Of a stretch of 64,000 nt of DNA, positions 1 to 15,633 are shown piece after piece. Position 1 is the stretch's first letter. Every line of letters starts with the position of its first letter. Location: assembly GCA_007922305.1 (NCBI GenBank), contig ML677335.1, positions 21,945,933-22,009,932 of the forward strand, written 5' to 3'. The notes beneath the pieces were generated by a model, which was given only the letters and a program-made list of their open reading frames with translations, did not search any database and was not told the origin of the DNA. This DNA is from Dermatemys mawii (Eukaryota > Chordata > Testudines > Dermatemydidae). The translations under genes and the position numbers were made by a program.

Positions 1-3000
1 ACAGCAGGATCTCTATCTGTTTGTTTAATTTTAAATTGACCCTGCCAGTCAGGAGCTCAGGAAGGTAAAATACCATGCACCCCAGAACTAATTGTGCACA
101 GTAAACAGGTATATTGCTATGTAACTTTGTGAATGTATGAAAGTAAGTTTTAAGTCCTTGGCATTGATTGGATGTGATTTCAGAGAACCTTAAATGGTGA
201 CCTTAAAAAACAAGCAATTTGTCTAAAATGGAAATGAAAGAGAAAATCATCCCCGTGGGATTTCTGCAAGGGATTTGGCTTTCCATTAGAAAGAACTTTG
301 TTTGACAAATGTCCCTTTGGTTTCCGTAAATATTTGTGAAAAATTGCTTTCTTTTTTGTAGTACTAGTTAAAAACTAAAACACAGAAAATCATAAATGAA
401 AATGCAAGGTTTAACTTTAACCCTACAAAAATCCAGGAAAATCAGAGCAAAGGCTGGTATGCTATAACTTAACGGATTTAGATGTCTCTACAGTATGTAG
501 GTCTCTGTGACAGATGACAGGTTCTGTTTCAGTCTTGATCCTGAATACCCTGATCGTTATAAAGCTTCAAACCAAAACATTTGTCTTTTTTCCAGTGTGA
601 ATATTCATAACTATCTATGAAAGAAAAGTTTATAACATTTTAGTATCTGTTTTGAATAGTCCATAGAACTAAGGGCGGTCAGTTGGAACTGAAAGGGAAT
701 TTGCTTTATGGCAAGCTGAAATTTACAGTATCTTAAGCATTCATTTTTCATAGATGGATATACAATTTCTGTAACCTGAAAGAAGTAAAAATGGAACAAA
801 AACTTCATCTCAACAGCTATTGTAAATCAAAATGGTTAAGGTTGAACTATAGTCTGTCATTAATTACAAACAAAAAAAAATCCAACTTCTGGGTGAAATT
901 ACTAATTTAATTGTATGCCATATGCTTTGTTATTTTGGAAAGGGAAAACTGTGAAGTGATTGCTTAGCACAACTTTTTGATGCTTTGATGCACATGGGAC
1001 CAAAGTGGCCATTGAAACATAAGCATTAATTGCATGGATAAACTTGTTGAATGTATGTCTCCATCTCCCAGGATGAAATACAAATAGTCATTTTAAATGA
1101 CTTGCCAAAGTACTTTTTTCCAAAAGCAACATATTAAATGTTGCTCATTAAGTAGTTTTTGAAATGCAAAATGGTGCTATAGGGGTTTATTTAGATTAGC
1201 TTTTTAAATGCAACAGAGGTGACCACTGAAATTCACAGAACTTTCTGACTTTGTGGAGAAGACATTAGTAAATCTGACAAAAGATACAGCTTTATATATT
1301 CATTTTATCTCAGTATTAGATGACGTGTATACTTTGATCTTTTAACTATAGATTATACCTGGCAACAGCCAGAGTACTAGGTTCTCTTATTGCTCCTCCA
1401 CCGGCATTCTAACAGAGTGGCAGTGCAGATAGCTATACTGGGCAGTCAGCCAGAAGATTCCAGTACTGTGACTTCACCACCGAGTTTCTTTTATATAACA
1501 CTCTGGTCTTGGCTCATGAATGAGCCCTGAAGGATATAATTTTTTGCTCCTAACTTAAACAAACAAAAACCCCTCCAGAGGGTATAGAAAGTGAGGTGCG
1601 GGAAAGGTACCACGTTGGATTTTACATGAAACCTAAGTTCAGATTTGGTTTAGCTGACAGGAATTTGTCTGCAACTGAAAACTGTCCCATTATTTGGCAG
1701 TCTTTGCTCAAGAGAGGGCCAGACCTCTCCGGGGCCTAACTGTGTGGCAAGTCAAAATCAAGATGCACTGGCAGAATATGAGAGGAAGCTTGCAAAATAC
1801 TTCTCAATGCTTTGCTTGGTTGCAGCCTCTGTATGTGTCACTTGAGACCAAAAAATCAAAAATTCCTTTAAGGAAAATAAAAGGGAAAAAATCAACATCC
1901 CTGCCCCTCTCCGCTTGCATTACCTGAGATCAGAGTAAGGAAAATCAAACATTTTTCTTGACCTTATATTTGTCAGGCTTTTGACAGAGTTTATAAAGAT
2001 AGGGAAACAATTTCCATATTTTTCTCTGTTTGCCTTAAGGGTAAAGACTACCAAAATAACTGCTCAAAACTCCTGACTTAAATGATAGAATTGCTCTCTG
2101 GTGTTTATTGCAACACACACAACACCCTGGAAAGCACAAATATGCGTCAGTGTTAATAGTTGCCTTAAAATGACTGTTGTTGTTGTTTTTTCTATTACAT
2201 TTAATTGTCATTCTTGGGTCTCCTTGTAACTAGAAAGCCTAAATTTTATGGGATAGACTGTTTCCTTTTTAAAATGTAGATAAATCTTTCAGCTGGATGA
2301 TCAATGTTTAGCAAAGTTTGTAAAATCAATTGACAGTATGAATCTGTTTGATAAAAATTACTGAGTTTGACACATCTTCACTGAATATACACAGATTTGC
2401 TTGTAATGAAATAAATTATGTATTTGATTTGTACATGTATATGCGTATGTATGCTTGTTTGTGTGCTTGTGTCTAATGTGATTCACTGCTTGATAAAAAT
2501 GATTATAAGTATTTTTACAGTGCATTGCTCACTTGTGAATTCCCAGCTGTAAATGTTCTTTAGGCAGTGCTGTATGATCTTAACTGGTTTCTCAGTTTTT
2601 TAAATGTATTTTACATAGGGCTGACTTTTTGTTTTCATTTATTTGAAAATTCTTGCTTAATCGTTTTGACTTGAGCACATGAAATTTGAAGATTATACTG
2701 AAGTTGTACAGATAACTAATCATGCCAATTGTAAAGATGACTCATTGCCTAAAGTTTTAATTTTGCTTTTTTGTCATTTTTCTCTGTTTCAATTCATCAT
2801 GTTAGCCTTTCAGCTGTAATATAACTTGTGCTATGTTGAAATGAAACAGCAGAAGAAATAGACTGCACAAAAGGTGTTGATGGCATTGATTAGAAGTCAA
2901 AGCTTTATAGACAAGAGGAAATATATTTTAATAGAGAGAGAATTGGGTATTGATTTTGTGTCTTTAATGTCAATAGGCTTTACATCATTTCATAAAGAGT

Positions 3001-6000
3001 TTTAAATAATCCATGTGATGCTTTATCATAGCTTGTGGTGTTCAGAATCCTTGAGGCAAATTTGAATATAGAATTATCATTAGTTTTAAATACTGATGCA
3101 TCTTTCTTTTCAGGTGGGCGAGCAAACAAATGCAAAAAAGGTGTAGTACAATACTCTGTTAGGTCACATTGTAAAATATATGGATACAGTTCCATTTATT
3201 TGTGTCTTACACATTCCTCTGTTAACTTCACCAGTAATTCTCAGTTAAAGTTTCAACCTTTTATCTTCAGTGTGCATACTTGGCTAAACTCTAACAGTAC
3301 AAGAAAGCCAGTCCTTGGAGATTCTTTCATTTCTGGCACATCTGATAGGCTGTATTTTGTTTTACAGCAAATAGTCAGTGCAGTTCTCCTTTTATCCTTG
3401 GATAGTGTTAAACTCCATCCTGGTGGTTTGGATGGGATCACCATTTTAAAACCCAGTTTAACTAAGTGTGATCTACCCTTTGTTCTAGCACCAATTGACT
3501 GCATTTCATTAAAATGAATTTCAAAATCTTACCCTGTCTATGCCTGCAGAACAGCATAGCTCAACTACAGGTGGGGAGCTATGTTTTGCATTAGTTTCTT
3601 GAAAAATCCACTTGCTCAAAGCTAAAAGAAAGTTTTTCCTTTTTCCTCTGTGTAATCAACTTCTGCAGGTTACAAGCTTTCATTTAAAATAACTTGAAAC
3701 TTTCAGTATCTCTGTGGAGAATATCTTGCATGGAAAATCTGGAATGTCTTCTATGGAAGACAACAAAATATACATTTTGAACAAAAATACAAATAGAAAT
3801 ACCAGCAGTTTTTTTAATATGCTCTCTCCTTCCCAAAAAACAGTGACAATGGAACAGTCTAAACATCCCATTATACAAAATTATCTCTCTCTTTGGGAAA
3901 TGGACTTTATTCTTGCTTCTACTGAAATTGGTGTTAAAGCTCCCAATAACTTGAATGAGATCAGAATTAGGCTTCATAGTGGTAGCATGCATTAGTTTCC
4001 CATGTTTATACCTAACCCCTGACAAATAGTAGTAGATTAAGTAGGTTTTTAAAAATAGATATGTGTTTTACTCAAAGCAGATCTCAAGTGAGAATAGTTT
4101 TGTATCCTTTCTATCAATAACATTTGTATTTCTGAGAAGATTTAACTTAGAACTAGATTTTTTGGGGATGCTTTTAACCCATTCACATAACTTTAAATTT
4201 TTATGATCGTTCCTAGCCTTTAATATTAATTAAAAGCCTACTTTAAATGCATAAATTCATAATACTCATAACAGTTAAAATCTGTCTCCAAATATACCCT
4301 ATACAGTATATAGTGTTTGTTAATCCTTACTCTGTAAATACTCCACATTTAGCTGAGTGTTGGTAGCTGGTTTATAGTGAGCTCTGCTAAAGATAAATGC
4401 AAAGATAGAGCCAATAAATAACATGAGCGGAGTATATCATTGAGGGATACAGCAACCACGACAATAATCCAAGAAAATGATTGCAAAAAAATTTGCTAGC
4501 TTTTAACTCAAGCTTCTTTGCATTCAGAGAGAACTAGAGGCTGTTTATTTGTCTTCAATATAATCAGTACTATGTGGGTGTTTTTAGGTAGAGTTTGACA
4601 TAAGTTTGTATATATAGCAAAATATTTCTTTAATGAAAAGAAAATACAGCCTGATGTACTGTGATAATGTATTGCTAATATCTGTGCAAAGTGGATGCAT
4701 TGATAAATGCTTCTGCTCGCATTCTTAGCAACTTCAAGTCTTCAAAATAAGAGCTACTGCTACAGGTTATATTTGATCAGTAGGGCTGAGCTTACTTGGA
4801 AATTGTATATTTGCTGATCAATATGATGACTTTTTTCTCTTGTGGTTTCCAAGCCAGATATTTGTCAAATTTTCCTCTAAATTATTAGGCGAACTAATCT
4901 CCAATTTGCTGTCAAGTAAATGGTGATTTCTTTCAAATATAACTTAACAAGAAACAGCTGTAGGTGATGGGTCTGAACCTTCAACTCAGTGTCAACTCTT
5001 GCTGGACTTTCTATCTAGGCTTCTTAGAAGTGTGCAGTTTCAGCAAATAGCTAGTTGCTGCAAATCTTTGTTGATTTTGCAAGCCTAACATATATCAATT
5101 AGTTTTGATGTTTTGTGAACTTATCTTGTTGGTTAACCAATTTTCTTTCCTTTATCTTGAATATGATGGGATCTTCGCTAGACAGAGGTAACAGATGGGG
5201 GCAGTTATGTAGCTGGACCTTCGTGTGTCAGTGTTTGTTGTTTTTTGTTTCACAATACTGTTGCTAAATTAAGCTTGCATTGTTTCTGCTTCTGTGCTTG
5301 CATGATCAGCTATAGATTAACCTCAACTGCACTTAAAGTTTTTGTATTAATTTTCTTTCCCTCTGTATGTGCGTGCGGGTGTGTTTTCTATACGGTTCAC
5401 CACTAAGAAATTAAATATGCAGCCTCTAACGCAGTTCTATGGATCCTTTTCAGTCTTTAACGTTTCAGTGGATTAGGCACTCCAATAGCATTCAGCTTAA
5501 AAGCAAGATTAGTTGATAAAATACATGTTGTGTGCTTTTCTAATTAAAAAAAAAAGTTTCCGGTTATCTTAAAAGTTGCATGCATTCATGCAGGAATTTT
5601 GACTCCAGTAGTTGTCTTTACCAAACAAATACTTGAGTTATACAAACATTTTATCAGGTAACTAAATTTTTGGGAAACTATGATCACTTCAGATATTAAA
5701 ACCAAACTGCTCTAAAATATTGTTAAACTAGACAACTATAATAGAAATAAAACATTTTGGGGTAAAACTCATTATGGTTATCATTTTAATCCTGCTATAA
5801 AGAGCCTAGATTATATAGCACCATTATTTGCTAAAGAATTTAGACAACACTAAACAAAAAGTACATCATATGTTGTTTCTATCTCTACTAGACTAAAGAT
5901 GCTAAGTTTATTGGTCAGTTCCATTTTGTGCTTTTATCTGAAACAAAAAACTTTACTTCTGATAGATCTGAAGTCTGGAAAAGGTCCATTGAATGGTAAT

Positions 6001-6130
6001 AGGAGGGATGTTCATAAAAAAAAAAGCTGATTGTTGGCAATGATATAAATGATATAGATCCTCTTTGTTAAGTGTTTAATTGATTCTTTTATTTTCTTTC
6101 TTTGGGGTGTGTGAATTGCCTTTGTAAAAT

Positions 6131-6132
<2 letters not shown>
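1..6132 (+). other. MICU1 intron, repeat-poor
   Basis: AT-rich intron with no exon, no clear transposon and no RNA gene that I can recognise. It holds only short homopolymers and a small TTG run near 2176. A 160-codon open frame at 3035-3517 shows no known domain or codon signal and is treated as chance. I searched by eye for an EFWQ-coding micro-exon and found none with correct flanking AG and GT. Confidence 0.5.
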
Positions 6133-8699
<2,567 letters not shown>

Positions 8700-8880
8700 T
8701 TTATGTCTAGGGCCCTCCCAAATTTGCAGCCATGAAAAAAGTGTCATGGACAGTGAAATCTGGTCTTTTGTGTGCTTTTACCCTATACTATACAGATTTC
8801 ACAGGGGAGAACAGCATTTCTCAAACAGGGGGTCATAATGTTATTTTAGGAGAGGCAGGGGGTGTCACAGTATTGTTATC

Positions 8881-9950
8881 CTTACTTCAGTGCTGCCTTC
8901 TGAGCTGGGTGACTGGAGAGTGGCAGTTGTTGACCAGGTGACCAGCTCCCAGGGCGATGCCCCACCAACAGCAGTGCAGAGGGTGGCAATACCATACCAC
9001 GCCACCCTTACATCTGCGCTGCTACCTTCAGAGCTGGGTGGCTGGAGAGTGGCAGCTGCTGACTGAGGGCCGAGTTTCTCAGGCAGCAGCGCAGAAGTAA
9101 GGGCACAATACCATACTATGCCATCTGTGACGGAGTCAGACCAGAAGGATATAGGAGAGTGCTGGAAGGCAGGTATATTAGTCTCAGGATGAGCAGGTCC
9201 TTGTTCCCTGGATAGCCAAACAAAGGCTACTCCAGGCCAATCAAGACACCTGGGGCCAATTAAGAACCTTCTAGAAAGGAGTAGAAACAGCTAGCCTAAT
9301 TGGGACACCTGAAGCCAATCAGGGACTGGCTGAAACCAGATAAAAACCTCCCAGTTAGTCAGGTGGGTGTGGGTGTCAGGAGCTGTGGAAGGAAGTTATG
9401 CTGTTGGTGAGACTGAGTGTAGGACAACATATCATACTGAAGGAAGGAAGCCCTGAGGTAAGGGTGAAGTGGAGTTTGAAGAAGCAGGGACTGCTGTGGG
9501 GAAGTAGCCCAGGGAATTGTATTGTGTTTTGTGCCTAAAAGGTCAGCCATCTTAGCTGATACTATTAGGGTCCCTGGGCTGGAGCCCGGAGTAGAGGGTG
9601 GGCCCGGGCTCCCCCCTTTTTTCCATCTTCCATACTGGCCTGTGATGAAGGCAACTCACTAGGTGGTGACTCTTGCCAATTATACTGAGAAAGGGAGGTC
9701 ACTCTGGGGCCTAGATGAGTTTCTGAGGCCCCTAAATCTGCCAGGAAGCGCAGGACCCACAAGTACAGACTTGGAGCTTTGTCACACATCCTTACTTCGG
9801 TGCAGCTGCTGGTGATGGTTCTGCCTTTGGAGCTGGGGTCCCAGCCAACAGCTGCTGGTCTCCAGCTGCCCTGCTCTGAAGGCAGCACCGCTGCCAGCAG
9901 CAATGCAGAAGTAAGGGTAGCAATAACGCTAACCCTTCCTTCTCCACCCC
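8881..9950. repeat. Internal ~125-bp tandem units of the hAT-type element
   Basis: Three diverged copies share CTTACTTC.GTGC.GCT, GAGCTGGGT.., GGCAG and a GTAAGGGTGGCAATACC-like end. They start near 8881, 9007 and 9791. The LTR insertion falls between units two and three. Copy boundaries are approximate. Confidence 0.7.
9126..9786 (+). mobile_element. Solo LTR-like insertion (TG...CA)
   Basis: The 661-bp insert starts TGTGACGGAGTC and ends CTTTGTCACA, so it has TG/CA ends inside a short inverted TGTGAC/GTCACA. A 4-bp direct duplication CATC flanks it (9122-9125 and 9787-9790), and removing one copy restores a continuous hAT unit. Inside are several CCAATCA or CCAATTA boxes spaced about 30 bp apart (about 9237-9335), followed by GATAAAAACC near 9338-9347. 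This looks like an LTR promoter with CCAAT and TATA-like boxes on the + strand. No internal gag/pol is present, so it is a solo LTR of an endogenous retrovirus or Gypsy type. A DNA element with short inverted ends is the alternative. Confidence 0.7.
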
Positions 9951-10117
9951 CCTATAATAACCTTGCAATCCCCCAAGTCCCCAGGACCCTGACAATTACA
10001 AGAGCCTGAAGTTTCAGATTTAAATAGCTGAAATAATGAAATTTACAATTTTTAACATCTGAAGACCATAAAATTGTCCAAAATGGACAGTGAATTTGGC
10101 ATGGCCCTATTTATGTC

Positions 10118-12378
10118 TCTTGATAATTTTCATTGTGCCTCAGTAACCTAACTAGTTCTTGACATGCTCGCTAATCAAGCAAACAAAATAGAATAAAAAT
10201 ATTGAATATAATTTTAAATTTAGTCTAATAAAAATCTCATTTACAGTAAGTCACAATCTTTTAGAGTTCAAAAAAATTCCCAACATAAGACAAATTTGAA
10301 GTTACAATTAAATAAAGTAAAAAGACTACTAAATACTAAAAATTTGCCATTTCTGCTTTCTGCAATGGATTTTTACTAATATAACCAGTGGAATAAAACC
10401 ATGAAATTCAGTCTTAGTAGTATGCGGGGAGAGCCCATAACTGCTATACTTAAAACTGTTATTGGGGTTGGATCAACCAGATTCTGATCACTTTGTTCAA
10501 CTCATCCCTGAGCATTAGTGAGAATCTTAAACTAATTTAAGTGGAAGATAATTAAGATACTTTGTACTATTATTTGCCTCTTCAGCCTAGCAGCTTAACT
10601 CTTTTGGCATCCAAACATCACCCTGTCTCCATCCTACCCACTCAAACTCTACTTGCTGTAATTTTTTTTTATTTTGACCTAATGGGTATCAGTCACAGTT
10701 TCTGAAATCCGTCTATGAAGAGCATGGCTAATAGGCCACACAGTAAGTGGATTCGAGTGTTCTTTCTGTATTGCTGCAGTGCATGTCAGTTGGCTTTGGT
10801 TAAAGTGCAGTTAATTTGTATGTCACCAGCAGAGATAGCTGTTTGCATACTGCATAGAAGATGAAATCTGCCACCATATTTTATTTACAAGTAATTTCTC
10901 GCTCTAGCACTGTCTTTTCTCATAGTTTGCTGTGTGCCACTGTGAAAATATATTTTTCAGAGGTAATAAAGTAGCATTTAAATGCATCAGAAATTCAGTC
11001 TCATAGTCAAAGGCAATAACAGCAAAATGGCTTTGAGGACACTGCACAATTTTTGTTGCTTCAGCTGCTCCCTGAAGTAGAGGAATTTGAATCTATTCAG
11101 CAAAACTTGAATTTCAGTGCAGACGTACAAGGACAAGCAGAATTAGATGTGCTTTAACTTCACTTTTTAAAAATGTCAAGTAAAAGTAGGGTAGCTAAAA
11201 GTTCACTTCCACCGCTGAGAGAAATTTGGTTTTTGACAGCTGATATTTTGGAACAGCTGGGTTGGGGGAGAGGGAAGCAATATTGAAACCAACCAACCAA
11301 CCAACCGAAAACTAATTGTCATTTGAGAGAGAAATAAAATGTGGCAAGCTGACGGCACATGCTAATATAAAGCCATTAAACAGGATTGGATACTTGCGGG
11401 GTGAGGAGATAGTGTTTCCCTGAAACTTTTTTGAGTTTTTCCTTAATGGATTAAATAGAAGTTAGAAATTGTTTTAAAACCCACCCTCATCCTTCTCCAC
11501 ACTACTTCTTGACACCAGTGTCAGGAAAAGTACAAAGCATATGTCTCATGCTTAACATATAAGGTTTCTCATGGTTTTGGTACATCTTGCTAACGAAGGC
11601 TAAAATCAATTTTAAATATTAGAATATGTTGGCTTTTTTCTAGTGTTTAAAAATTGACAATTCTGCCATGGAACTAAAATATTAAAATGCCTTTTTGATT
11701 TAATTAGCTGACATGAATCATCTTTAATGTTGCTTTTAATCAGGGTCTGTCATTTTGCAATCAGTAATAAGCTGGCCACAACAGAGAGGCAGTTCTGGAC
11801 AGTGGGAACTCAACAGCTGCTTTGCTTCTCACTAAAGCCAGGGATCAGTGGGTTTAATCTGTTCCTGGTGATAAAAAATCCCCCATAACTATTTGAACAT
11901 GTTTTATTTGTTAGACAGCTGATAATATTCCAGATAAATATCCAAGCACTGTAATTGTCACGTAAGTCACATAGTATTTTTTTTTTCCTGGTTGGATGAC
12001 CTAACACTTAAAAACAAGAGTAAGGACTAACTCATTGTGATTTGGATTATCCTGTGGTTCTGGGGACGTTTCAGGGAAGAGGTAGCAGGAGATAAGCAGG
12101 GCTCGGGAACGTTCAGAAATTTTTAATGCATTTCTTACCTTATGTCCCACAAGGAAAAGCATTGTATTTGGCTACATATATGGATTCCCAATCTAAGAAA
12201 GCCAGATGGAGGGGGAAGAATACAAAACACTGGAAGCAAGAACTGTGGACAATTTTTTGCAGCAGTCCCCCTACAAAAAATTCTTGTAGAATTTAAAAAT
12301 AGGATTTTATTAAATCTAATAGTGATATCCCTTTTCAGGTTTTTAAAATTCTCCTTTAGAAGGGTTTATATTTAAGGA
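10118..12378 (+). other. MICU1 intron segment, no recognised gene
   Basis: Intronic DNA without identified transposon ends or exons. It contains a short (ACCA)n run at about 11287-11306. Confidence 0.5.
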
Positions 12379-12824
12379 TACGATTCTGTCACCGCGGTCC
12401 TAGATTCTGTGACATTCTGGGACCTCTTGATGTCTTCTGGAGCAGCAATGGAGCTGCTGGCAGCACCAAGACTGCCAGAGCAACGGCCCCAGGGCTGAAG
12501 CAGTGGCTGGGGTTGAGTCAGCCCTGCTGAGGCTTGAGCAGCAGCGAGGCTGAAGTCATGGCCGGCAGTCAGCCTTGAGGCTGTGAGAGCAGTGACGCTC
12601 CAGGCTGTGGGAGCAGCCGGTCGGCCTCCGGACTGCCGGAGTAGCAGTGGGACTGTAATAGCTGTTAGGGGTTAGTCATTGGCAGTGCTCTTATTGTTAA
12701 TCCCTCCCACTCCCAGGGTATTTTTACTAAAAGTCAGGGACGGTTCACAGGCTTCTGTGAATTTTTGTTTATTGGCCATGACCTGTCCATAACTTTTAGC
12801 AAAAATACCCATGACAGAATCTTA
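12379..12824. mobile_element. Short DNA transposon, probably hAT-type
   Basis: Perfect 10-bp inverted ends GATTCTGTCA (12382-12391) and TGACAGAATC (12812-12821) bound a 0.45-kb segment that is much more GC-rich than its surroundings. Subterminal sequences GTCCATAACTTTTAGCAAAAATACCC and the AGTCAGGGACGGTTCAC region resemble turtle elements I remember. No transposase is present. The 8 bases on each side do not match cleanly, so the exact ends and duplication are unresolved. Confidence 0.65.
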
Positions 12825-12979
12825 ATTTTAGTTATAATCCTCTATTAAATTTAAGAGGATAGTTGAAAATGCTGAGAAAAGATACAATTTTTATTGAATT
12901 AAATAGGATTCTTTTTCCAAAGAGGTTTTTTTTCATTTTTTCCCTCCCATTCACACAAAGTAATTGTACTTTTATGTAT

Positions 12980-15633
12980 ATAAGAACAAAAGAGGCCATA
13001 CTGGGTCAGACCAAAGGTCCATCTAGCCCAGTATTCTGTCTACTGACAGTGGCCAATGCCAGGTGCCCTAGAGTGAGTGAACCTAACGGGTAATGATCAA
13101 GTGATCTCTCTCCTGCCATCCATCACCCCCCTCTGACAAACAGAGGCTAGGAACACCATTCCTTACCCAGCCTGGGTAATAGCCATTAATGGACTTAACC
13201 TCCATGAATTTATCCAGTTCTCTTTTAAACCCTGTTATAGTCCTAGCCTTCACAGCCTCCTCAGGTAAGGAGTTCCACAGGTTGACTATGCGCTGTGTGA
13301 AGAAGAACTTCCTTTTATTCATTTTAAACCTGCTGCCCACTAATTTCATTGGGTGGCCCTTATTTGTTCTTTTGTGGGAACAAGTAATGAGCTCTTCCTT
13401 ATTCACTTCCTCCACATCACTCATAATTTTATATACCTCTATCATATCCCCCCTTAGTCTCCTCTTTTCCAAGCTAAAAAGTCCTAGCCTCTTTAATCTC
13501 TCCTCATATGGGACCTGTTCCAAACCCCTAATCATTTTAGTTGCTCTTCTCTGAACCTTTTCTAATGCCAGTATATCCTTTTTGAGATGAGGAGACCACA
13601 TTTGTACACAGTATTCAAGATGTGGGCGCACCATGGATTTGTATAAGCGCAGTAAGAGATTCTCCGTCTTATTCTCTGTCCCTTTGTTAATTATTCCTAA
13701 CATCCTGTTTGCTTTTTTGACTGCTGCTGCACACTGCATGGGCATCATATCCACAATGACTCCAAGATCTTTTTCCTGATTAGTTGTAGCTAAATTAGCC
13801 CCTATCATATTGTATGTATAGTTGGGGTTATCTTTTCCAATGTGCATTATTTTACATTTATCCACATTAAATTTCATTTGCCATTTTGTTGCCCAATCAC
13901 TTAGTTTTTTGAGATCTTTTTGAAGTTCTTCACAGTCTCCTTGGGTCTTAACTATTTTGAGCAGTTTAGTATCATTTGCAGACTTTGCCACCTCGCTGTT
14001 TACCCCTTCCTCCAAATCATTGATGAATAAGTTGAATAGGATTGGTGCTAGGACTGACCCTTGGAGAACACCACTAGTTACCCCTCTCCATTCTGAAAAT
14101 TTACCATTTATTCCTACCCTTTGTTCCCTGTCTTTTTAACCAGTTCTCAATCCACGAAAGGATATTCCCTCTTATCCTATGGCAACTTAATTTACATAAG
14201 AGCCTTTGATGAGGGACCTTGTCAAAGGCTTTCTGGAAATCTAAGTACACTATGTCCACTGGATTCCCCCTTGTCCACATGTTTGTTGACCCCTTCAAAG
14301 AACACTAGTAGATTAGTAAGACATGATTTCCCTTTACAGAAACCATGTTGACTTTTGCCCAACAATTTATGTTCTTCTATGTGTCTGACAATTTTATTCT
14401 TTATTATTGTTTCAACTAATTTGCCCGGTATGGATGTTAGACTTACCAGTCTGTAATTGCCGGGATCACCTCTAGAGCCCTTTTTAAATATAGGCGTTAC
14501 GTTAGCTATCTTTCAGTCATTGGGTACAGAAGCCGATTTAAAGGAGAGGTTACAAACCCTAGTTAATATTCCACAACTTCACTTTGAGTTCTTTCAGAAC
14601 TCTGAGTTGAATGCCATCTGGTCCCAGTGACTTGTTACAGTTAAGTTTATCAATTAGTTCCAAAACCTCCTCTAGTGACACTTCAATCTGTGACAATTCC
14701 TCAGATTTGTCACCTACAAAAGACGGCTCAGGTTTGGGAATCTCCCTAAGGTCCTCAGCCGTGAAGACTGAAGCAAAGAATTCATTTAGTTTCTCCACAA
14801 TGACTTTATCGTCTTTAAGTACTCCTTTTGTATCTCTATCATCCAGGGACCCCACTGGTTGTTTAGCAGGCTTCCTGCTTCTGACGTATTTAAAAACATT
14901 TTATTATTACCTTTTGAGTTTTTGGCTAGCTGTTCTTCAAACTCCATTTTGGCTTTTCTTATTACATTTTTACACTTAATTTGGCAGTGTTTATGCTCCT
15001 CTCTAGTTACCTCTCTAGGATTTGATTTCCACTTTTTAAAAGATGCCTTTTTATCTTTCACTGCTTCTTTTACATGGTTTTTAAGCCACGGTGGCTCTTT
15101 TTTAGTTCTTTGACTGTGTTTTTTAATTTAGGGTATACATTTAAGTTGGGCCTGTATTATGGTGTCTTTGAAAAGTGTCCATGCAGCTTTCAGGGATTTC
15201 ACTTTAGTCACTTTATCTATTAATTTCTGTTTGCAAAAATGAGGGGGTTAGTTATAGTTCCTCTTTCTGAAATGAAATGCCACCATGTTGGGCTGCTGAA
15301 GTGTTGTTCCCACCACAGGAATGTTAAATGTTATTATATTATGATCACTATTTCCAAGCAGTCCTGTTATAGTTAGCTCTTCGACCAGCTTCTGCGCTCC
15401 ACTCAGGACTAAATCAAGAGTTGCCTCTCCTCTTGTGGTTTCCTGTACCAGCTGCTCCAAGAATCAGTCATTTAAAGTATAGAGGAATTTTATCTCTGCA
15501 TTTCGTCCAGAGGTGACATGTACCCAGTCAATATGGGGATAATTGAAATCCCCCACTGTTATTGAGTTCTTTATTTTGATAGCCTCTCTAATCTCCCTTA
15601 GCATTTCATCGTCACTATCACTGTCCTGATCAG
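12980..15633 (-). mobile_element. CR1 LINE, antisense, 5'-truncated and inactive
   Basis: On the minus strand, from right to left, it carries the end of the AP-endonuclease domain (about 15460-15248, motif LGNSDHNIITFNI). Next comes a linker (15061-14559, KASFKKWKSNPREVTREEHK and NKSLGPDGIQLRVLKEL), then reverse transcriptase motif A (VYLDFQKAFDKVPHQ, about 14298-14200), then the RT C-terminal part and 3' region down to the CATACTGGGTCAGACCAAAGG-type tail near 12990. The frame is broken into several pieces. The catalytic motif that should be FADD reads SAND. The 5' end stops around 15633, as is usual for CR1. Confidence 0.9.
13083..14015 (-). pseudogene. CR1 reverse transcriptase C-terminal fragment
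   Basis: This 310-codon open stretch is the longest in the window and belongs to the CR1 at 12980-15633. It begins just before RT motif C and reads VAKSANDTKLLK, where an active CR1 has KFADDTKL; the first catalytic Asp is Asn and the Phe is Ser. It continues with DWATKWQMKFNVDKCKIMH, KDLGVIVD, YKSMVRPHLEYCVQMWSP and KVQRRATKMIRGLE, all standard for the CR1 thumb and C-terminal region. It is a dead transposon remnant rather than a host gene. Upstream RT motifs lie in other frames after shifts near 14016-14100. Confidence 0.92.

Larger units (their letters stand above)
8708..10109. mobile_element. hAT-type non-autonomous DNA transposon, interrupted by an LTR
   Basis: The ends are imperfect inverted repeats: TAGGGCCCTCCCAAATT on the left, and the complement of the right end reads TAGGGCCATGCCAAATTC. 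An identical 8-bp target duplication TTTATGTC lies at 8700-8707 and 10110-10117, the length typical of hAT elements. The interior has no transposase. It contains GC-rich units of about 125 bp that begin CTTACTTC.. and end near GTAAGGG..CAATACCATAC. The units start at about 8881, 9007 and 9791; the third is separated from the others by the LTR at 9126-9786. Without that LTR the element is about 0.74 kb. The superfamily call rests on the duplication length and end sequence. Confidence 0.85.

Noticed and set aside
3035..3517. 160-codon plus-strand open frame in the first intron
   Set aside because: No recognisable domain and no codon or splice context; an overlapping antisense frame is just as plausible. 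It is likely chance in intron DNA.
5592..5609. Possible EFWQ micro-exon of MICU1
   Set aside because: The segment after CAG reads GAATTT then TGA, so it would introduce a stop, and no proper 12-bp exon boundary fits.
8881..9120. CRISPR-like repeats
   Set aside because: The units are diverged, about 125 bp and inside a transposon in a vertebrate gene; there are no short regular repeats with unique spacers.
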